Assembly: GCF_001632365.1 (NCBI RefSeq)
Contig: NW_024468529.1
Coordinates: 47,762 to 111,761, forward strand
Direction: 5' to 3'
DNA from: Laetiporus sulphureus 93-53
Lineage: Eukaryota > Basidiomycota > Agaricomycetes > Polyporales > Laetiporaceae
DNA: 64,000 bases
The position numbers and the translations under genes are program-made. The notes below the pieces were generated by a model, which ran no database searches, was not told the DNA's origin, and was given only the letters and a program-made list of their open reading frames with translations. Shown in pieces: positions 1-11,683 of the stretch. Each line of letters starts with the position of its first letter. The first letter of the stretch is position 1.

Positions 1-1357
1 CGCGGCGTCTGACGCGTTCGGGTCGGGTGGCTGCCAGTGCTTCGAGCGGACGACGACAGAATATCCGGCGAGACCCTCCACAACGGGCGCCCTCGGCGCG
101 TTTGGGAAGAGCATATTGAAAACTTCAGGCGTCCAGCAGCCTGCGGCCAAAACGATATTATCACAGGGAATGTCGCGCGTGCCCGTGCGCAATTCGCGGC
201 CAGTGGCGGTCGTGGTGAGGAGGTTGAGCCGGACCATCGTCTGCGAATTCGGATCGTTGGACTCGGCATGAAAGAGCTGCACCGCTCGTGCAGGGTGATG
301 CATGCGCACGCCCATGTTGAGGCATTCTTCCAGCAAGAACTCGCAGAGCTCGAGCGGATTACTGTGTCAGAGGGATGAGGAAACGAACATGCAACTCCGA
401 GTCAGCGTCTGCTCGACTATGGAAGACAGTACACACGTGAGATGAAGCAGCAAGTGTGGCGCGATGTCGTGAACGGCCGAATTCGCGGATGCACACATGC
501 TGAGTGCCAGACCGCGCAGTTGATCGAAAGAGAGAGGATACTCACATTTGTCCCGTGGTTTTCCTGTCCGAGATCGCTTGCGCTGCATGGGAAGGCGTCT
601 GCAACCAGTAGGGATGTTCAGCTCTCGCTAGCTCCTCCGCCACCCTGGCCTCTTCAGCAGCCGCGGCCTCTGCCTCTTCAGCTGCCTTAGCCTCTTCTGC
701 GGAGCGTTGCTTCTCCTCCTCGCGCCTCTGTCTATTCTCCGCTTCGGCCCTCTCCTTGACCTCAAGCGCAGCCAGCGCGTCCGCGGTTTTCTGCTCAATC
801 GCAGGCAGGCGAGTCATCTTGTACAGCCACTCGTGCTCGTCTTCGGCACTGTCCCGTTGCCGCGAAGAAGACGCCTCGGAGCTCGCCCGGGCCGTGCTCG
901 CACTGCTCCGCGCGCCTTCCCTGCTCGTGGAAGCTGCCTCCGTCGTGTCCAACTCTACATTCGGGGATGGCGGAGCCTCGGAGTCCAAGTCGGACGCGGT
1001 ATCCTCCGAGTCGTAGTCGGAGTCGTCCTCGCTCCCAAGGAGACTTGCATTGCGGTCGAGAGAAAATGAGATACTTTCACTCCAGCCCCAGCGCTTGCGG
1101 CCATCGAATTCCTCGGCGAGACGGCGGTGCAGTTCGAAGGAAAGGTCGCCGAGTGGGGCCATCGCGGGGCTGAACCAGTCCTTGGCGATGAAGCCGCCGG
1201 CCTTGCCCGACGCGGACGCGAAGAGCTGCGGAGAGGGCTCGACGATGTGAATGGTGTGCTGAGAGCCGTCGGAGCCATCCTGGCGGACGAGTTTAGCGAG
1301 GTAGTAGGCAGTGGAGAGGCCGATGATGCCGCCTCCGAGAATGATAGTTTGCGGCAT
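1..1357 (-). CDS. FAD-dependent oxidoreductase, DAO/TDA3-like (3' end outside window)
   Basis: Model: complement(join(<1..361,546..1357)), 391 codons visible. The start is the first ATG; at residues 8-13 it is followed by the dinucleotide-binding GGGIIG of a Rossmann FAD fold, then a conserved ASGKAGGFIAKDW block. The second exon carries AAGCWTPEVF, typical of the DAO superfamily. Yeast Tda3 is the closest named relative I recognise. The family oxidises small amines or amino acids, but the substrate cannot be read here. The intron (362-545) is long for this genome at 184 nt, and ATT (Ile) is rebuilt across it. Residues about 105-250 are an acidic, Ser-rich, then Glu/Ala-rich low-complexity insert that interrupts the catalytic fold. 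The C-terminus lies beyond base 1. Sure of the superfamily, less of Tda3 orthology. Confidence 0.85.
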
Positions 1358-1805
1358 GGGTATTGTCGTCGGGGTCGGTATAGTCGTCGTCGGTGTCGTC
1401 GTCGGTGTCGCTGACGGGGCGCTGTCGCGTTGAGAAAGACGGCGAACGGAGAAAGGGAGGCCTAGGGGCTAACGGGCTCGCCTGCATTTTCCAGGGTCTA
1501 GGTAGATAATATAGTAATCGGTTATTCCGAAGCGCGAGTGTGATGCACGTTCGGGCTTCCCCGAGCCACCGTGCTGATCTTCTCCGTCACGCTCGCTCTG
1601 GGCTCTGTCACGTCAGTCACATCACATTCCCTGGAGAGGAACATGGAGGCGAGCTGCCCTCCGCTCGCCAACGACGCCGACGTGCTACACATTATTGCCT
1701 GCCATTGCTTCGATGCATAACGTACAGTGCGGTATAAGCTTCTTCCATATTGATTTCCCCCACGCCGCCCGGAGCACTGCTCGCCCCAGCAAACGTGCCT
1801 CCCGC
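1358..1805. other. Intergenic region
   Basis: Lies upstream of the FAD oxidoreductase start and downstream of the RTC3-like stop. No ORF with a recognisable family or splice support was seen. It must contain the oxidoreductase promoter. Confidence 0.5.
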
Positions 1806-2448
1806 TCACACACCTGATAGCGTCTTGCCCCTAGTGTCAATAGTTGCGCTTCCCTTCGCAATGTTTTGGGTAACAACTCCAGATGTGTATGCCTTGCCCG
1901 ACTGCTCCTGGCCCTTCTCCAAGATCTGTGTGATCACGTCGACGTCTCTCGAGACGCCAAAATCATTCTCGAGCTGCTGTTTCGATGGCTTGCCAAGGAT
2001 GCCCTGTGCACCCTGATTTGAGAAGAAGACTTCGAAAGCTGTTTTTTTTCCCAAGATAAACGAATATCAGCGGAGTGGAATGGAAAGCAATTTAAGGATG
2101 CGACACACAGTCAACGACTTCTGTTAATGGAATAGACCTGTGAAGGCCATGCAACTGATCAGCTGCTGTTCCACGGACTGATCATGGGCAACTGCATTTA
2201 CTTCTCTAAGGTTACCTGCCATCAGACTCGCGGCCTATATCGGCAGAAACGAAGACACGTACCTCCTTCTTTCCATTTCTTGTACTGTGGGTTCCATGCA
2301 CGCAAGATGCAAATTCAACCCCGTCAGATATCAAGATCTACCCGAGTCAAGTAGTACGGCATACCTCAGCGGGGTCGACAATGATCGTATACTCGTCAGT
2401 CGTGGTGGGGTCGGGATGGTAGACGACCTTGCTGAGGGTGCGGGTCAT
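1806..2448 (-). CDS. RTC3-like SBDS N-terminal-domain protein
   Basis: Model: complement(join(1806..2038,2109..2137,2259..2284,2365..2448)), 123 aa. The protein is essentially one SBDS N-terminal domain. It runs from an N-terminal strand (KVVYHP) through a YKKWKEGGTSIPLTEVVDSF segment to GKPSKQQLENDFG and ITQILEKG, matching yeast Rtc3 (restriction of telomere capping 3) in order and length. Rtc3 has been linked to RNA metabolism and telomere capping; the role here is inferred from homology. Exons 2 and 3 are only 26 and 29 nt. Exon 2 contains a strong-looking GTACGT donor that, if used, would break the frame. The model instead uses the next GT (GTGTCT), which restores the family sequence. A basic, Gly-rich tail follows the domain. 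Confidence 0.85.
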
Positions 2449-3720
2449 TGTGATTGATGTTGTGCAGGAGAAAAAATGAGACTGAAAAGGCGTGTTTCAA
2501 GTGACAAAGATTGCAGCGTAGTAGTCGTGTGTCGAGTCGATGGCTATTGCGGGGGGCGAGTCGCATATATGAGGCGGCGGCGACGGTGAGTGACGTCACT
2601 GCCTCGCAGGGGCGCGTGACATCACGGCGTCTGATGCGAGCGCGTCTCCCGTGTCACGCTAACATGGAGCCACCCAGAGAGCTCCAGATTCGCCCTTAGT
2701 CTGCGCCGGCACGCGGCCCGTCGCATTCGCTTTCCCATCGTCCTCCCTGAGCCAGTCGTTGCTCGACGCGTTTCTCCTTGCCGTACGCGTTCTCACACGC
2801 TCCCAATCTCGCGCGAGACTCGAGTAGCGTCATTTGAACTCAAAACTGTATCAGATCGATATGGGGTCCTCGGTACGTTACGTCTGTCTGACCGCGTATG
2901 GTGATAGTATTGCTAATGATCCGTCGTATTCAATTGAAGGTGTGGCTGAATCATTTGCATATAGAAGTCGTCGCACCTTGAAGTGATTCTCGTGACGTAT
3001 GACCTCACAGAATGGCACGTCAGTGTTATCATCTCGTGCGTGTATTAAGCAAGATATTCTTGGCAACATTTCGGCATCGTCGTCACAATTGAACGCCCAT
3101 CAGGTCAGTATTGTATTGTCAACCCCATGCCAGTGGCTTCGAGTGGTGGCTGTGGAGTCCTCGCGGAATTATTTCAATTTCATCTCAAAATCCTCCATAG
3201 CAATCAGAGTCATTACCTATCATAGGCCTTTCCCATTAAGCTCTATTTCCCTGCGCGATCAAAGTTGATTTCAGATATAGGTACTTCGATACACGACGGA
3301 GCCCAAGATCGGGCACCTTTCAGACAAGGTCACAATATCGAGATCACTTCGTATACGTTCGCCGCCTCGGATTCTTTCCTGTCATATGCCAGCTTTCAAT
3401 GATAGGAGGCACACTTGCATCGTCAGCGATGCTGTTCGCTTCCCCGATGTGGGTCGGATCGGGCACGAAGGCAGACCTTCCCTTGAGCGTAGTTCAAGGA
3501 TTCTGGAAGTATTCTGTCATGATCGACTACACCATGAACGATGCGGCCCTTATACAGGGCAGTTCGCTACGGGAGCTGGTAAGTTACTCAAGACTTATTC
3601 GATCTTCCTTGCTATATATCGTACAGTCACACATCTCTAATTAATATTCCAAGCAACAATGCAAGCTCCCGAAATATATGACCCATGCCAGAAATGGTCG
3701 CCAGACAGGCGAGATCCACA
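2449..3720. other. Intergenic region, gene-poor
   Basis: About 1.3 kb without a supported gene. A short + frame at about 3390-3580 is hydrophobic and ends in a plausible GTAAGT donor. It faintly recalls a transporter helix but is too short to assign. Confidence 0.4.
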
Positions 3721-4623
3721 TCACCACGAGCACAGAGGGACATCCTCTCCCGTGCTCTCGTCGACGAACCCGTAATGCTCCAGCGTCTGCCACGGCAGGA
3801 GGGCGCTCTGACCCTTCTTAGCGCGTATGCTGTCGAACTGAGCCGATACCTCGCGTTGCCGCAGCCAGCTCTTGTGCGCCGTGACCCTGAGCTGCATCGA
3901 GCTCGTATCGCTGTGGATTTGCACCGCGCTCGAACGCCCATAACGCTGGCGTTCCAAACTCTGTCGGCGCACGATGAGCTTGTCGATCTAGTGCTGTCAG
4001 CTCAGCAGTGGGACATCTATATCGGCATTTGCCCTTGACTCACATCGTAAGCCTTCTTCGCACTGTCCAGCGTCTCGAGATGTTTCTCGAGCTGACTTCC
4101 GAGTCTGGCGCGGGGCAGGAGGTTTCTCAGCTTCCACATCCAGTTCTTGCCCGATAGTTCTTCGGAGATTCCACGCTCGATGTGCTGTAACGTTCTAATT
4201 GCCGTCGGTTGTCAGTGTTGCACGTTCTCCAGAATAATAAGATGGAACAAGGTTCTGAAGATAATGCGCTTACGAGTCGAGGGCAGCAAGATCCGCTTGC
4301 ACGATGTCACTGTCTGCGGCATCCGGGTCGGACGTCACGCTCTCCTTGACATGCCTCACCAAGTCTACCACCCGATCCGCGAGGTGAGTGCTGCGCGGTC
4401 GGTCATGCAGTTTCTATACAGTCCAAGACATGAGCACGAGCAATCGATATATACTTGCCCTACCGAGACTACCCACCGAAACGGTGTTCACAAGGACGAT
4501 GCTAGATGCGATAATCCTTCCCAGAAGGCTCACGGCTGGCACGCCGTACGACTTGTCCAGCATCCCTTCGAGGACGCCGACAAGTCCCGCGACGGCGTTG
4601 GAGGTGCCGGTGGTAGATGCCAT
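3721..4623 (-). CDS. MLKL-like N-terminal helical-bundle protein
   Basis: Model: complement(join(3721..3987,4044..4194,4274..4413,4477..4623)), 234 aa, all junctions in frame. An N-terminal amphipathic or hydrophobic stretch (about residues 10-48) precedes a LADRVVDLVRHV helix and a long helical segment (LEKHLETLDSAKKAYD). This order is seen in the cdMLKL/HeLo-like N-terminal domains of Agaricomycete proteins. In other fungi such domains can damage membranes and trigger regulated cell death, usually joined to an NLR or kinase; here no NTPase, kinase or WD40 part follows. The C-terminal about 85 residues are basic and unrecognised. Function is inferred from fold resemblance only. Exon 2 could instead start slightly later, removing about 9 residues. 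Confidence 0.55.
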
Positions 4624-5288
4624 CTTGGTGATGCTGTCTCGAGTGATGCGGGAGGACAGGACGTTCGGTCAGTTCTGCTCATTCGTAGCTGTTGCTGCTA
4701 CTTTATATTGAGTATGTCGGATAAAGCCCTGCTCCCGCAAAACGAAGCTCGAACGTGCGCTCGCAATGAGCAACGAGCAGTATCGCAGTAGCATGAGAAG
4801 CTGTGTGCGAAAATCATGATTGCTCGAAAGGCTGGCCGTACGGGGACGGGGGCCGCAATATGTTGAAGCCCCGACCTAGTCCCTGTGATGTTCGCCGCGA
4901 TCTCGGTGACTTATGTGATTCGAGACAGGTTCGCAAAGCTGTTGGTAATCAGTAGACATGCTGCAAGGCAATAGAAGCCAAATGTCCCCCTTGCCCTATC
5001 GCGTACGTACAGTACCTCAGGAACGCTTCGCGGGCAGCAAGCTGCATGTATATCGCGCCTCAGGTGTCTGTTCAGACCCTCGAGCGTAGTACAAGCAGGA
5101 ATGATATGATGACAGATGGTGATGTACATGTGCGGCACAATTCAGTGAGGGCTGCTGAACACACCTGTTTACGAGAGGCCTCGTGGCTACTGTGTGCTAC
5201 AGATGGTGTGCCGTTCCCGCACGTTGATCGACTGTATGCGTCCAATTCCAATAGCTCTCGAGGTGGATGCACGGACGACATGAAATAC
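4624..5288. other. Intergenic region
   Basis: Between the start of the MLKL-like gene and the PEX14 stop. No supported gene; it should carry the promoter of the MLKL-like gene. Confidence 0.45.
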
Positions 5289-6682
5289 TCAGGGAGTGGC
5301 TGTGTTGTCAGGACGTGCGCCTAGTGGCGAGGTGAAGGACGGTGGTCTTGGTAAGCTCGGCATGAACGTCCGCCTGCGTGACGTGCTCATGAGCCAGAGG
5401 AACAGGCAGATCAAGCGCAAAGATACCTGTTCAGCACGAGCCCCTTCAACGCCCTAATCTCCCGCTTAACCTCATCTTCTTCAGTGCTCGTCGGCGGCGC
5501 GCCGCCGCCATAACCCATGTTCGGCAAACGGAACTGCGCATACGTTTGCGTGGCGATGTAGCCTGTGAGGTCTGTCAGCGCCGCCAATGTGTGCTGGAAC
5601 CGGCTCGTCTGCGAGTGCGGTGGTGCGGACATCGCCTGCTTCAGCTTATCGAGCGAAGTTACGATAGGAGGTGGTGATGGTTGCTCTGGTGGTTCGTATG
5701 ACCACGTCATGGTGCCCTCCGATTCCTCGCGGAGGAACAGTGGATTCGTAGAGAGAGTCTCCCAAAGCCTTCCCTATGTTTGATTGTTAGCGTGACGGTG
5801 AAATGAAGAAAGGAGGGAAGTGCATACCTCATACTCGGCGGCCGATTCCTCCTTCAGCCATGGTAACTTCGCCTCGAGCGAGAGGAACAACTCCTCCGCC
5901 GTAGGCTTCTTCCCAGCCGAGACTACATCTGCAATTGCACAACGCAGGAGCGTCACCTCTGGGACATCCTGCACATCTTCGGTGGCCTTCGCAAGCTCAT
6001 CAAGCGTTTGACAGTGACCGAATCGCGCATCACTCCAGGGTTCCGGCCGAGGTAGCACAGCAAACGTCTCCTCCTGTGTCGCCTTCAGTGACTCCAGCGA
6101 CTCGGTAAACCTGCTAAGGAGGTCCTTCTGGTGGACGCGTAACGAGTGGCAAGCCTGGAAGGTCTGGGAGACCCTGGGGTAGAGGAAGCGCTAAGCCACA
6201 ACAACGTTCAGCGGCAGCAAGCGGACTCGCATCTCGGACGACACGCACAAAGTATATCACGAGAAGCGTGACCGATCCACCTGCGATCCAGCTCACGATC
6301 CTCGCCACCCCTATCAGCAGGTTCGGAAGATTGGATGGTGGGGGTTGAGGGTACGTCCGTGGGGGAACCACCGGCACTTGCGGGGGCTGCGTGTCCAACA
6401 ACCGTGAACATACTATTGTGATAGCCCGCATGCACGTACCAGCTCCTGCAGCAATCCGTCAATCTCTGCATCGTCGAGTCCCTTCTCCGCGAGAAATTTG
6501 CGTTTGGCTGAAATGTCCTCGTGCCGGACCTGCGGGGATAGCAGGAAACCGCGCGCTTTGTTGATCAATTCAGTCCTGTCGGTGGGAGGGATGGTGACCG
6601 CCGGCTGTGGGGGCTCCTCGGCAACTTCGAAACTGTTATTGTTTGGGTTCGGTGTAGCTGGTGCGTCTGGTATGTCGGTCAT
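5289..6682 (-). CDS. PEX14: Peroxin 14, peroxisomal docking protein
   Basis: Model: complement(join(5289..5373,5427..5773,5828..6190,6249..6386,6440..6682)), 391 aa. Residues 37-81 are the conserved Pex14 N-terminal domain (TELINKARGFLLSP, VRHED, KRKFLAEKGL, EIDGLLQEL), which binds the Pex5 cargo receptor. A proline-rich linker leads to a hydrophobic segment (about 104-127, LIGVARIVSWIAGG) that inserts in the peroxisomal membrane, then a cytosolic coiled-coil-rich region containing HQKDLLSRFTESLESLK. Length and layout fit fungal PEX14. It forms the import docking complex with Pex13 and, in fungi, Pex17. It is divergent from the SDR gene with only 238 bp between starts, so the promoters overlap. 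Very confident. Confidence 0.95.
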
Positions 6683-6920
6683 TTAGTGCGAGCGAGGAGG
6701 GGCAAGCCAGCGGTGATCCAGGACCTCGGGCATGGGCCGGCATCCCACGCCACAAATACGCGGTAACGTGACCACGTCGGTGTTACCCGTCTCACCCACA
6801 CGTGAACGCCACGCGAAGCTATTCGATTCACCATTCACACGGGACGCCGCTGTTCGGAGTCGTAACTACGCCCCTAGGCTGCGCTCCCATCGTCCCAAAA
6901 CACCCTCAACCACGACGACG
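6683..6920. promoter_or_regulatory. Divergent promoter region PEX14 / SDR
   Basis: A 238-bp gap separates the two divergent start codons, so both promoters must share it. No TATA box or known operator is evident. The SDR reading frame is open upstream to about 6732, but the hydrophobic N-terminus starts at the ATG at 6921. Confidence 0.4.
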
Positions 6921-7907
6921 ATGGCCTCCATAACCAATCTCCTCGCCGCCATCGGCGTAGTGCTGCTCCTCCCACAGGTCTACCGCTTCCTCAACTTCCT
7001 CTGGCTGTACTTCCTCCGCCCATCGAGCGTGCGTGAGTACCTCCACGCCCCGCCCGCGTACGCTCTCGTCACTGGCGCGAGCGACGGCATCGGCAAGGCG
7101 CTCGCGAAAGAACTGTACGATAAGGGCTTCCATCTGATCTTGCATGGACGGAACGAGACGAAGATGCGCGCGGTTGCGGATGAGATTAGGGCGCGCGGAA
7201 CGCGGAATGTGCTATACTTCATTGCGGACGCGTCGGATGCGGGGCACGATTATGCGCGCATGATGGAGCCGTATACGGACCTTAATATCACGCTGGTCGT
7301 GCACAACGTCGGTGGATCCGGGTGGCACCATGAGAAGTGAGTGTTAGCGGCATGTATCGTGTGACCTCTGATGTGAACAACGCGCCCCAGGATGGACGCA
7401 TTCAGCGAAAACGACCTTGTACAGATCATCCAGCGCAACGCTGTATTCCCCCTCCTCCTCACACGCACGCTCCTCCCGCATTTACGACGCACCGCGAAGC
7501 AGGGCCCCGTGCTCGTACAGTTCATCGGCTCGCAGGCGGCCGACATCTCCCCGCCACGCTTCGCACTCTACGCCGCATCCAAGTCCTTCCTGCGCGCGCT
7601 TGCGCGGGGGCTGGACAACGACGAGCGCGTGTGGGGCACGCCGTCGGGCGTCAAGTTCGAGTATCTCGCCGTGGGGCAGGTGCAGTCGAACAGCGTGCGC
7701 ACGCCCGCGACGCTCGTATGCCCGACGTCGGAGCGTTTTGCGAAGGCGATGGTGAGCAGGATGGGGTGCGGGCTGAGGAGGTACGCGCCGTACATGCCGC
7801 ATGCGGTGATGCAGTGGGCGATAGAGCTTATGGGAGAGAAGATGGTGGATCATTACACGGCGCAGGCGATTGAGCAGTTGATCACTGAGCAGGAGAAGAA
7901 TGCGTGA
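6921..7907 (+). CDS. Membrane-anchored short-chain dehydrogenase (17beta-HSD/KAR-type)
   Basis: Model: join(6921..7336,7391..7907), 310 aa. Residues 1-32 are hydrophobic and fit an ER membrane anchor. The NAD(P)-binding TGASDGIG is at 51-58. The catalytic set is Ser186, Tyr199 and Lys203 (YAASK). The layout resembles very-long-chain 3-ketoacyl-CoA reductase (yeast Ifa38) and 17beta-hydroxysteroid dehydrogenases 3/12, which reduce a keto group on an acyl-CoA or sterol-like substrate at the ER. The expected NAG/NNAG motif is the atypical VHNVGGS. The start at 6921 is chosen over upstream in-frame codons because the anchor begins there. A decayed copy of this gene lies at about 19340-20080. Substrate not determinable. 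Confidence 0.88.
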
Positions 7908-8776
7908 ACTTTGTGTGTACATGGTACGAACATTACTTGTACTGATACTTGTGCGGCATACCGATCCATCGAGCTAGGACGCTGGAATCAAGGGCTTTAG
8001 CTTTGGTCGCTTGGCTACCTGTTTTGCCGTAGAGCAAGGACGTGAAGAGCAAGCTTATCGCGCGAGAAGACTTCCAGTCGCTTAGTAGTCGAATTTGATT
8101 CACAGGTTACCGGCCCATAAACCAGTACACACTGCATTCACACAGCTTTCAGTGAGGCTGGGGCGTACAAAGGTACGATTATGAAGCCAAGTCTGTAGAT
8201 CTCTGTCCGATCAAATTGAATGGACACAGCAGGACGTCAGAAACGCGATCATATCTAGATTTGCACGTAGACGCCCGGCTAGTGTCGCTGTCTTAAAATG
8301 GCAGGCGTTCAGGTTTTCCCACTTCTCGTGCGACGCATGCTCTTGTCGCACTCCACCATGCTGCATCTGGTAGCCTCGTATCTTCACCGACAAGCGGGCA
8401 ACTCGCCTGCGTAGCTCAAGCGGAAGACTTTCGGTCGTCAACGTCAACGATTGGCGGACGCAGTGAGTTTACGTTTTCCGACAGTTCCGTTGACGTCAAA
8501 TGCTCTTCCTGGCTTTTTTGATTTGTTACCTCCCGCCATCCTTCCTGGGAGAGATGCGAGTGGACAGCATCCGCCCGCCGAGAAGGTCCGGTCACACCGT
8601 CGCCGTGCCCCAGTTTCTCTTCACACCATGTTCGGATTAGCTTTCGCTTCGGCTTCTGAGACGAGTCGACCCTCTTCTGCCTCTGGTACACTTGCCCTTT
8701 CTTCCCTCTCGTCTTCCGCTGCGCGTGTGGTGTCCCCCTGGCTTTAAGATCTCGAGTGTGCTCGCCTGCGCCCGCC
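7908..8776. other. Intergenic region and KRE6-like 5' region
   Basis: About 870 bp with no supported coding exon. The last 300 bp are pyrimidine-rich, as expected for the promoter and 5' UTR of the downstream + strand gene. Confidence 0.45.
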
Positions 8777-11683
8777 ATGAACCTCCCTGACCTCCGCCGC
8801 TCCCGCTCCATCGATCGGACCTACCGCCCGGTAGCGTCCTCCTCTACAACTGTGCCTCCGTCGACCTTCGTCAAGTCTGTGGGGAGCCGTCTGCATAGCT
8901 TACCCAGCGTTGGAAGCAGCCAATCTTCCTCTGCGCTTGACTCGCCGTATATCGGGCATAGTCGACCGTTGTCGTTGGCTTCGATAGGCCGAGATGTGAG
9001 TGCACCATTAGTCTGCTAAAAACATATCGCTATTCTCTTCTTTCGACGTGCCTGCTGCCCGTATGTTGGGTCGTGGGACATGGAGCCAGTTATATACATT
9101 CCATGGTCATCTGAGTTTATATATTCTTGCTTCTCGCTATGATCCGTGTTACTTCGCCGTTATCACGACCTTTGGGCCATATCGTCGTGCGCTCAATTCA
9201 CACCTTTCCTCTCACAGTTTCCTCTCTCTGCCGACCCAGATCAATGGAATGCCCACGTCTCACCGGACGTCCACGAGATGGACGACGCCCTGCATGAACC
9301 GGACCTCTCGGACAAGCCAAGCTACATTGAACGCCACGGGGCGATCCTCTCGTGGAGAGGACTCGTGAACGTCGGCTCGCTTGTCGTACTGGTGGCTGCG
9401 CTTTTGACGTTGTTGTGAGTGTCGTCAACTTTGTGCTGCGTGTTGCTTGCTGTGTGGGAAGTGCGATCGAAATTGAGCGGCGTTGCTGAGAGTACCGACT
9501 GCACGCGTTATGGCCACGCTAAGTCCGTGACGTCACAGGAAGAGTACCTCCACCCTCGATTGTCCTAGCAACGCGCTCTCGCTGTCCGGCGTTGTGCTTC
9601 GGTCGCCACGTGATCGCGTTGTGCCTCTATCATGTGCTTCTCTCGTTGAAGAAGGCGTACTGGAGTCATGCATGAGCTTAACAAGTAATCTTACTGTGCC
9701 TTTAATTATCTGTTACATCTTTGACGGGGTGAGCTTTGTACACGGTCAAAAGTCTACCCCACTTGAAAGGCTCAGATGATCAGGTATTTATTCTCAGGGC
9801 AACTTGAACGCGAAACGATGTGGCAGGATTCTCCTCCACGCAAATCTATCCAACGCTCGATCTTTCTGAATGAAATACCTACAGGCGCTAACATATTGTG
9901 CTTTCAAAGTGCTGGCTACCCTATCATCACCTACTTTCGCCAGGCAAAGATACCCACACTAGGCGCATACAACATCGGCGGAATCAATTCCTCGGGACAG
10001 GTCTCGCAGAACTTTGCGAACTTTGCGCTCATCGACGTGGACACGCCGCAGTCCGCATATACGCGCCGCTCCTGGAACGACGGCTCGACCGAAATGACGC
10101 TCGTGTTCTCGGACGAATTCAACGTGCCCGGGCGCACGTTCTGGCCGGGCGATGATCCGTACTGGGAGGCGGTCGACCTGCACTATTGGGAGACGAATAA
10201 CCTGGAGTGGTACAGCCCGCTGGCGATCACGACGGATGACGGCGCACTGGTGATTACGCTGAGCAAGAAGGAGACCCATAATTTGAATTATCAGGGAGGT
10301 GAGTGTGATGGTTGATGGAAGGAGCTGCGAAGGAGGCTGAGTGCATACAGGGATGGTGTCGACGTGGAATAAGTTCTGTTTCACGGGAGGGTACGTCGAG
10401 GCGAATGTGTCGCTGCCAGGGACGAATAATATCGTCGGGCTGTGGCCGGCTATTTGGACGATGGGAAACTTGGGGCGCGCGGGGTACGGTGCGAGTCTAG
10501 AAGGCTTGGTCAGTGTCCCTCGCCGTTCATTCCTAAAGTTTTCTTCCTGATACAAATCCCTTACTCATAGTGGCCATACTCGTACGATGCGTGCGATGTG
10601 GGCACGGTAGCGAACCAGACCGTGGACGGGAAGCCGGTCGCGGCAACGGAGGGTGGCGATCCGAGCGACGGCGGCGTACTGTCGTTTTTGCCGGGGCAGC
10701 GGCTTTCGCGATGCACATGCAGCGGGGAGAGCCATCCGGGGCCGAAGCACAGCGACGGGACGTTTGTCGGACGTGCGGCGCCGGAGATTGACATGTTCGA
10801 GGCGCAGATCGGCAGCCCACCGGTGGGGCAGGTGTCTCAGTCGGCGCAGTGGGCGGTGAGTGCGCGCCTACATTGTGCTAGCGTGGTTGTAGGATGTTGA
10901 TGAGGTGGATGTATGCTTGCGCAGCCGTTCAATCATGAGTATATATGGCTGAATACGAGCGAGAACGAGGTGATCGCGAATCCATCGATCTCGCAGCAGA
11001 ACACATACGCGGGCGGCGTGCTACAGCAGGCGACGTCGGTTGTCACTGAGACGAACCAGGAGTGCTACGAGGGCGAGACGGGGTGCTTCTCGGTATATGG
11101 GTTCGAGTACGTGCCGGGGTTTGACGATGCGGTGCGTGGCTCGTGGTTTATCCAGGATGAATTGGGTATTGATGCGGTGGGCGTGCAGTACATTACGTGG
11201 GTGTCGAATGACAAAGTGTCGTGGACATTGAACGTGGCGGGTCTGGCGGCAGACCCGCTCGTGGAGATCTCCGCGCGGCCGGTCTCGCAGGAGCCAATGG
11301 TGCGTGCTCTTCTCGTTTCATCTCTGCGTTGCGCTGATGTCTTGCTGCTGCAGTATATCATCATGAATTTGGGCATGTCGTATAACTTTGGCGCCGTCAA
11401 TTTGGCGGCACTCCCATTCCCTGTGCACCTACGTGTGGACTATATACGGGTGTACCAGCCGAGCAACGCGGTGAATATTGGTTGCAGTCCAAAGGACTTT
11501 CCGACGGAGAATTATATAAACCAGTGCGTAATTTAGAGTTGTGCGCCGTTTGTTTGGAATGGACTAGTGCTAACGTGGTCTGGGTGTAGGTACATGGAGG
11601 CGTACACGGACCCTAATCTGACGACATGGAGGGACGATTATGGCCAGCCATGGCCGAAGAACTCGTTCCTCGGCCAGTGCTGA
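8777..11683 (+). CDS. Beta-glucan synthesis-associated GH16 protein, KRE6/SKN1-like
   Basis: Model: join(8777..8995,9218..9414,9910..10298,10351..10508,10571..10855,10925..11299,11354..11523,11590..11683), 628 aa. It is a type II membrane protein: a Ser-rich cytosolic head (1-110), one transmembrane helix (about 121-147), then a lumenal SKN1/KRE6 GH16 domain. Landmarks are FSDEFNVPGRTFWPGDDPYWEAVDLHYW, GLWPAIWTMGNLGRAGYGA and the catalytic E-I-D-x-F-E at 393-398. Yeast Kre6 and Skn1 act in the secretory pathway in beta-1,6-glucan assembly of the cell wall. The start is the first ATG in frame with the Ser-rich head. Intron 2 is 495 nt, far above the local norm. A small exon hidden in intron 1 (222 nt) cannot be excluded. 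Family assignment very sure. Confidence 0.93.

Noticed and set aside
3386..3644. Hydrophobic + frame (GGTLASSAMLFASPMWVG) resembling a transporter helix
   Set aside because: Only about 60 residues, no neighbouring exon in phase and no diagnostic motif; cannot be assigned to MFS or any other family.
7417..7922. Several overlapping frames on both strands within the SDR second exon
   Set aside because: Shadows of the SDR coding frame, which carries the YAASK active site.
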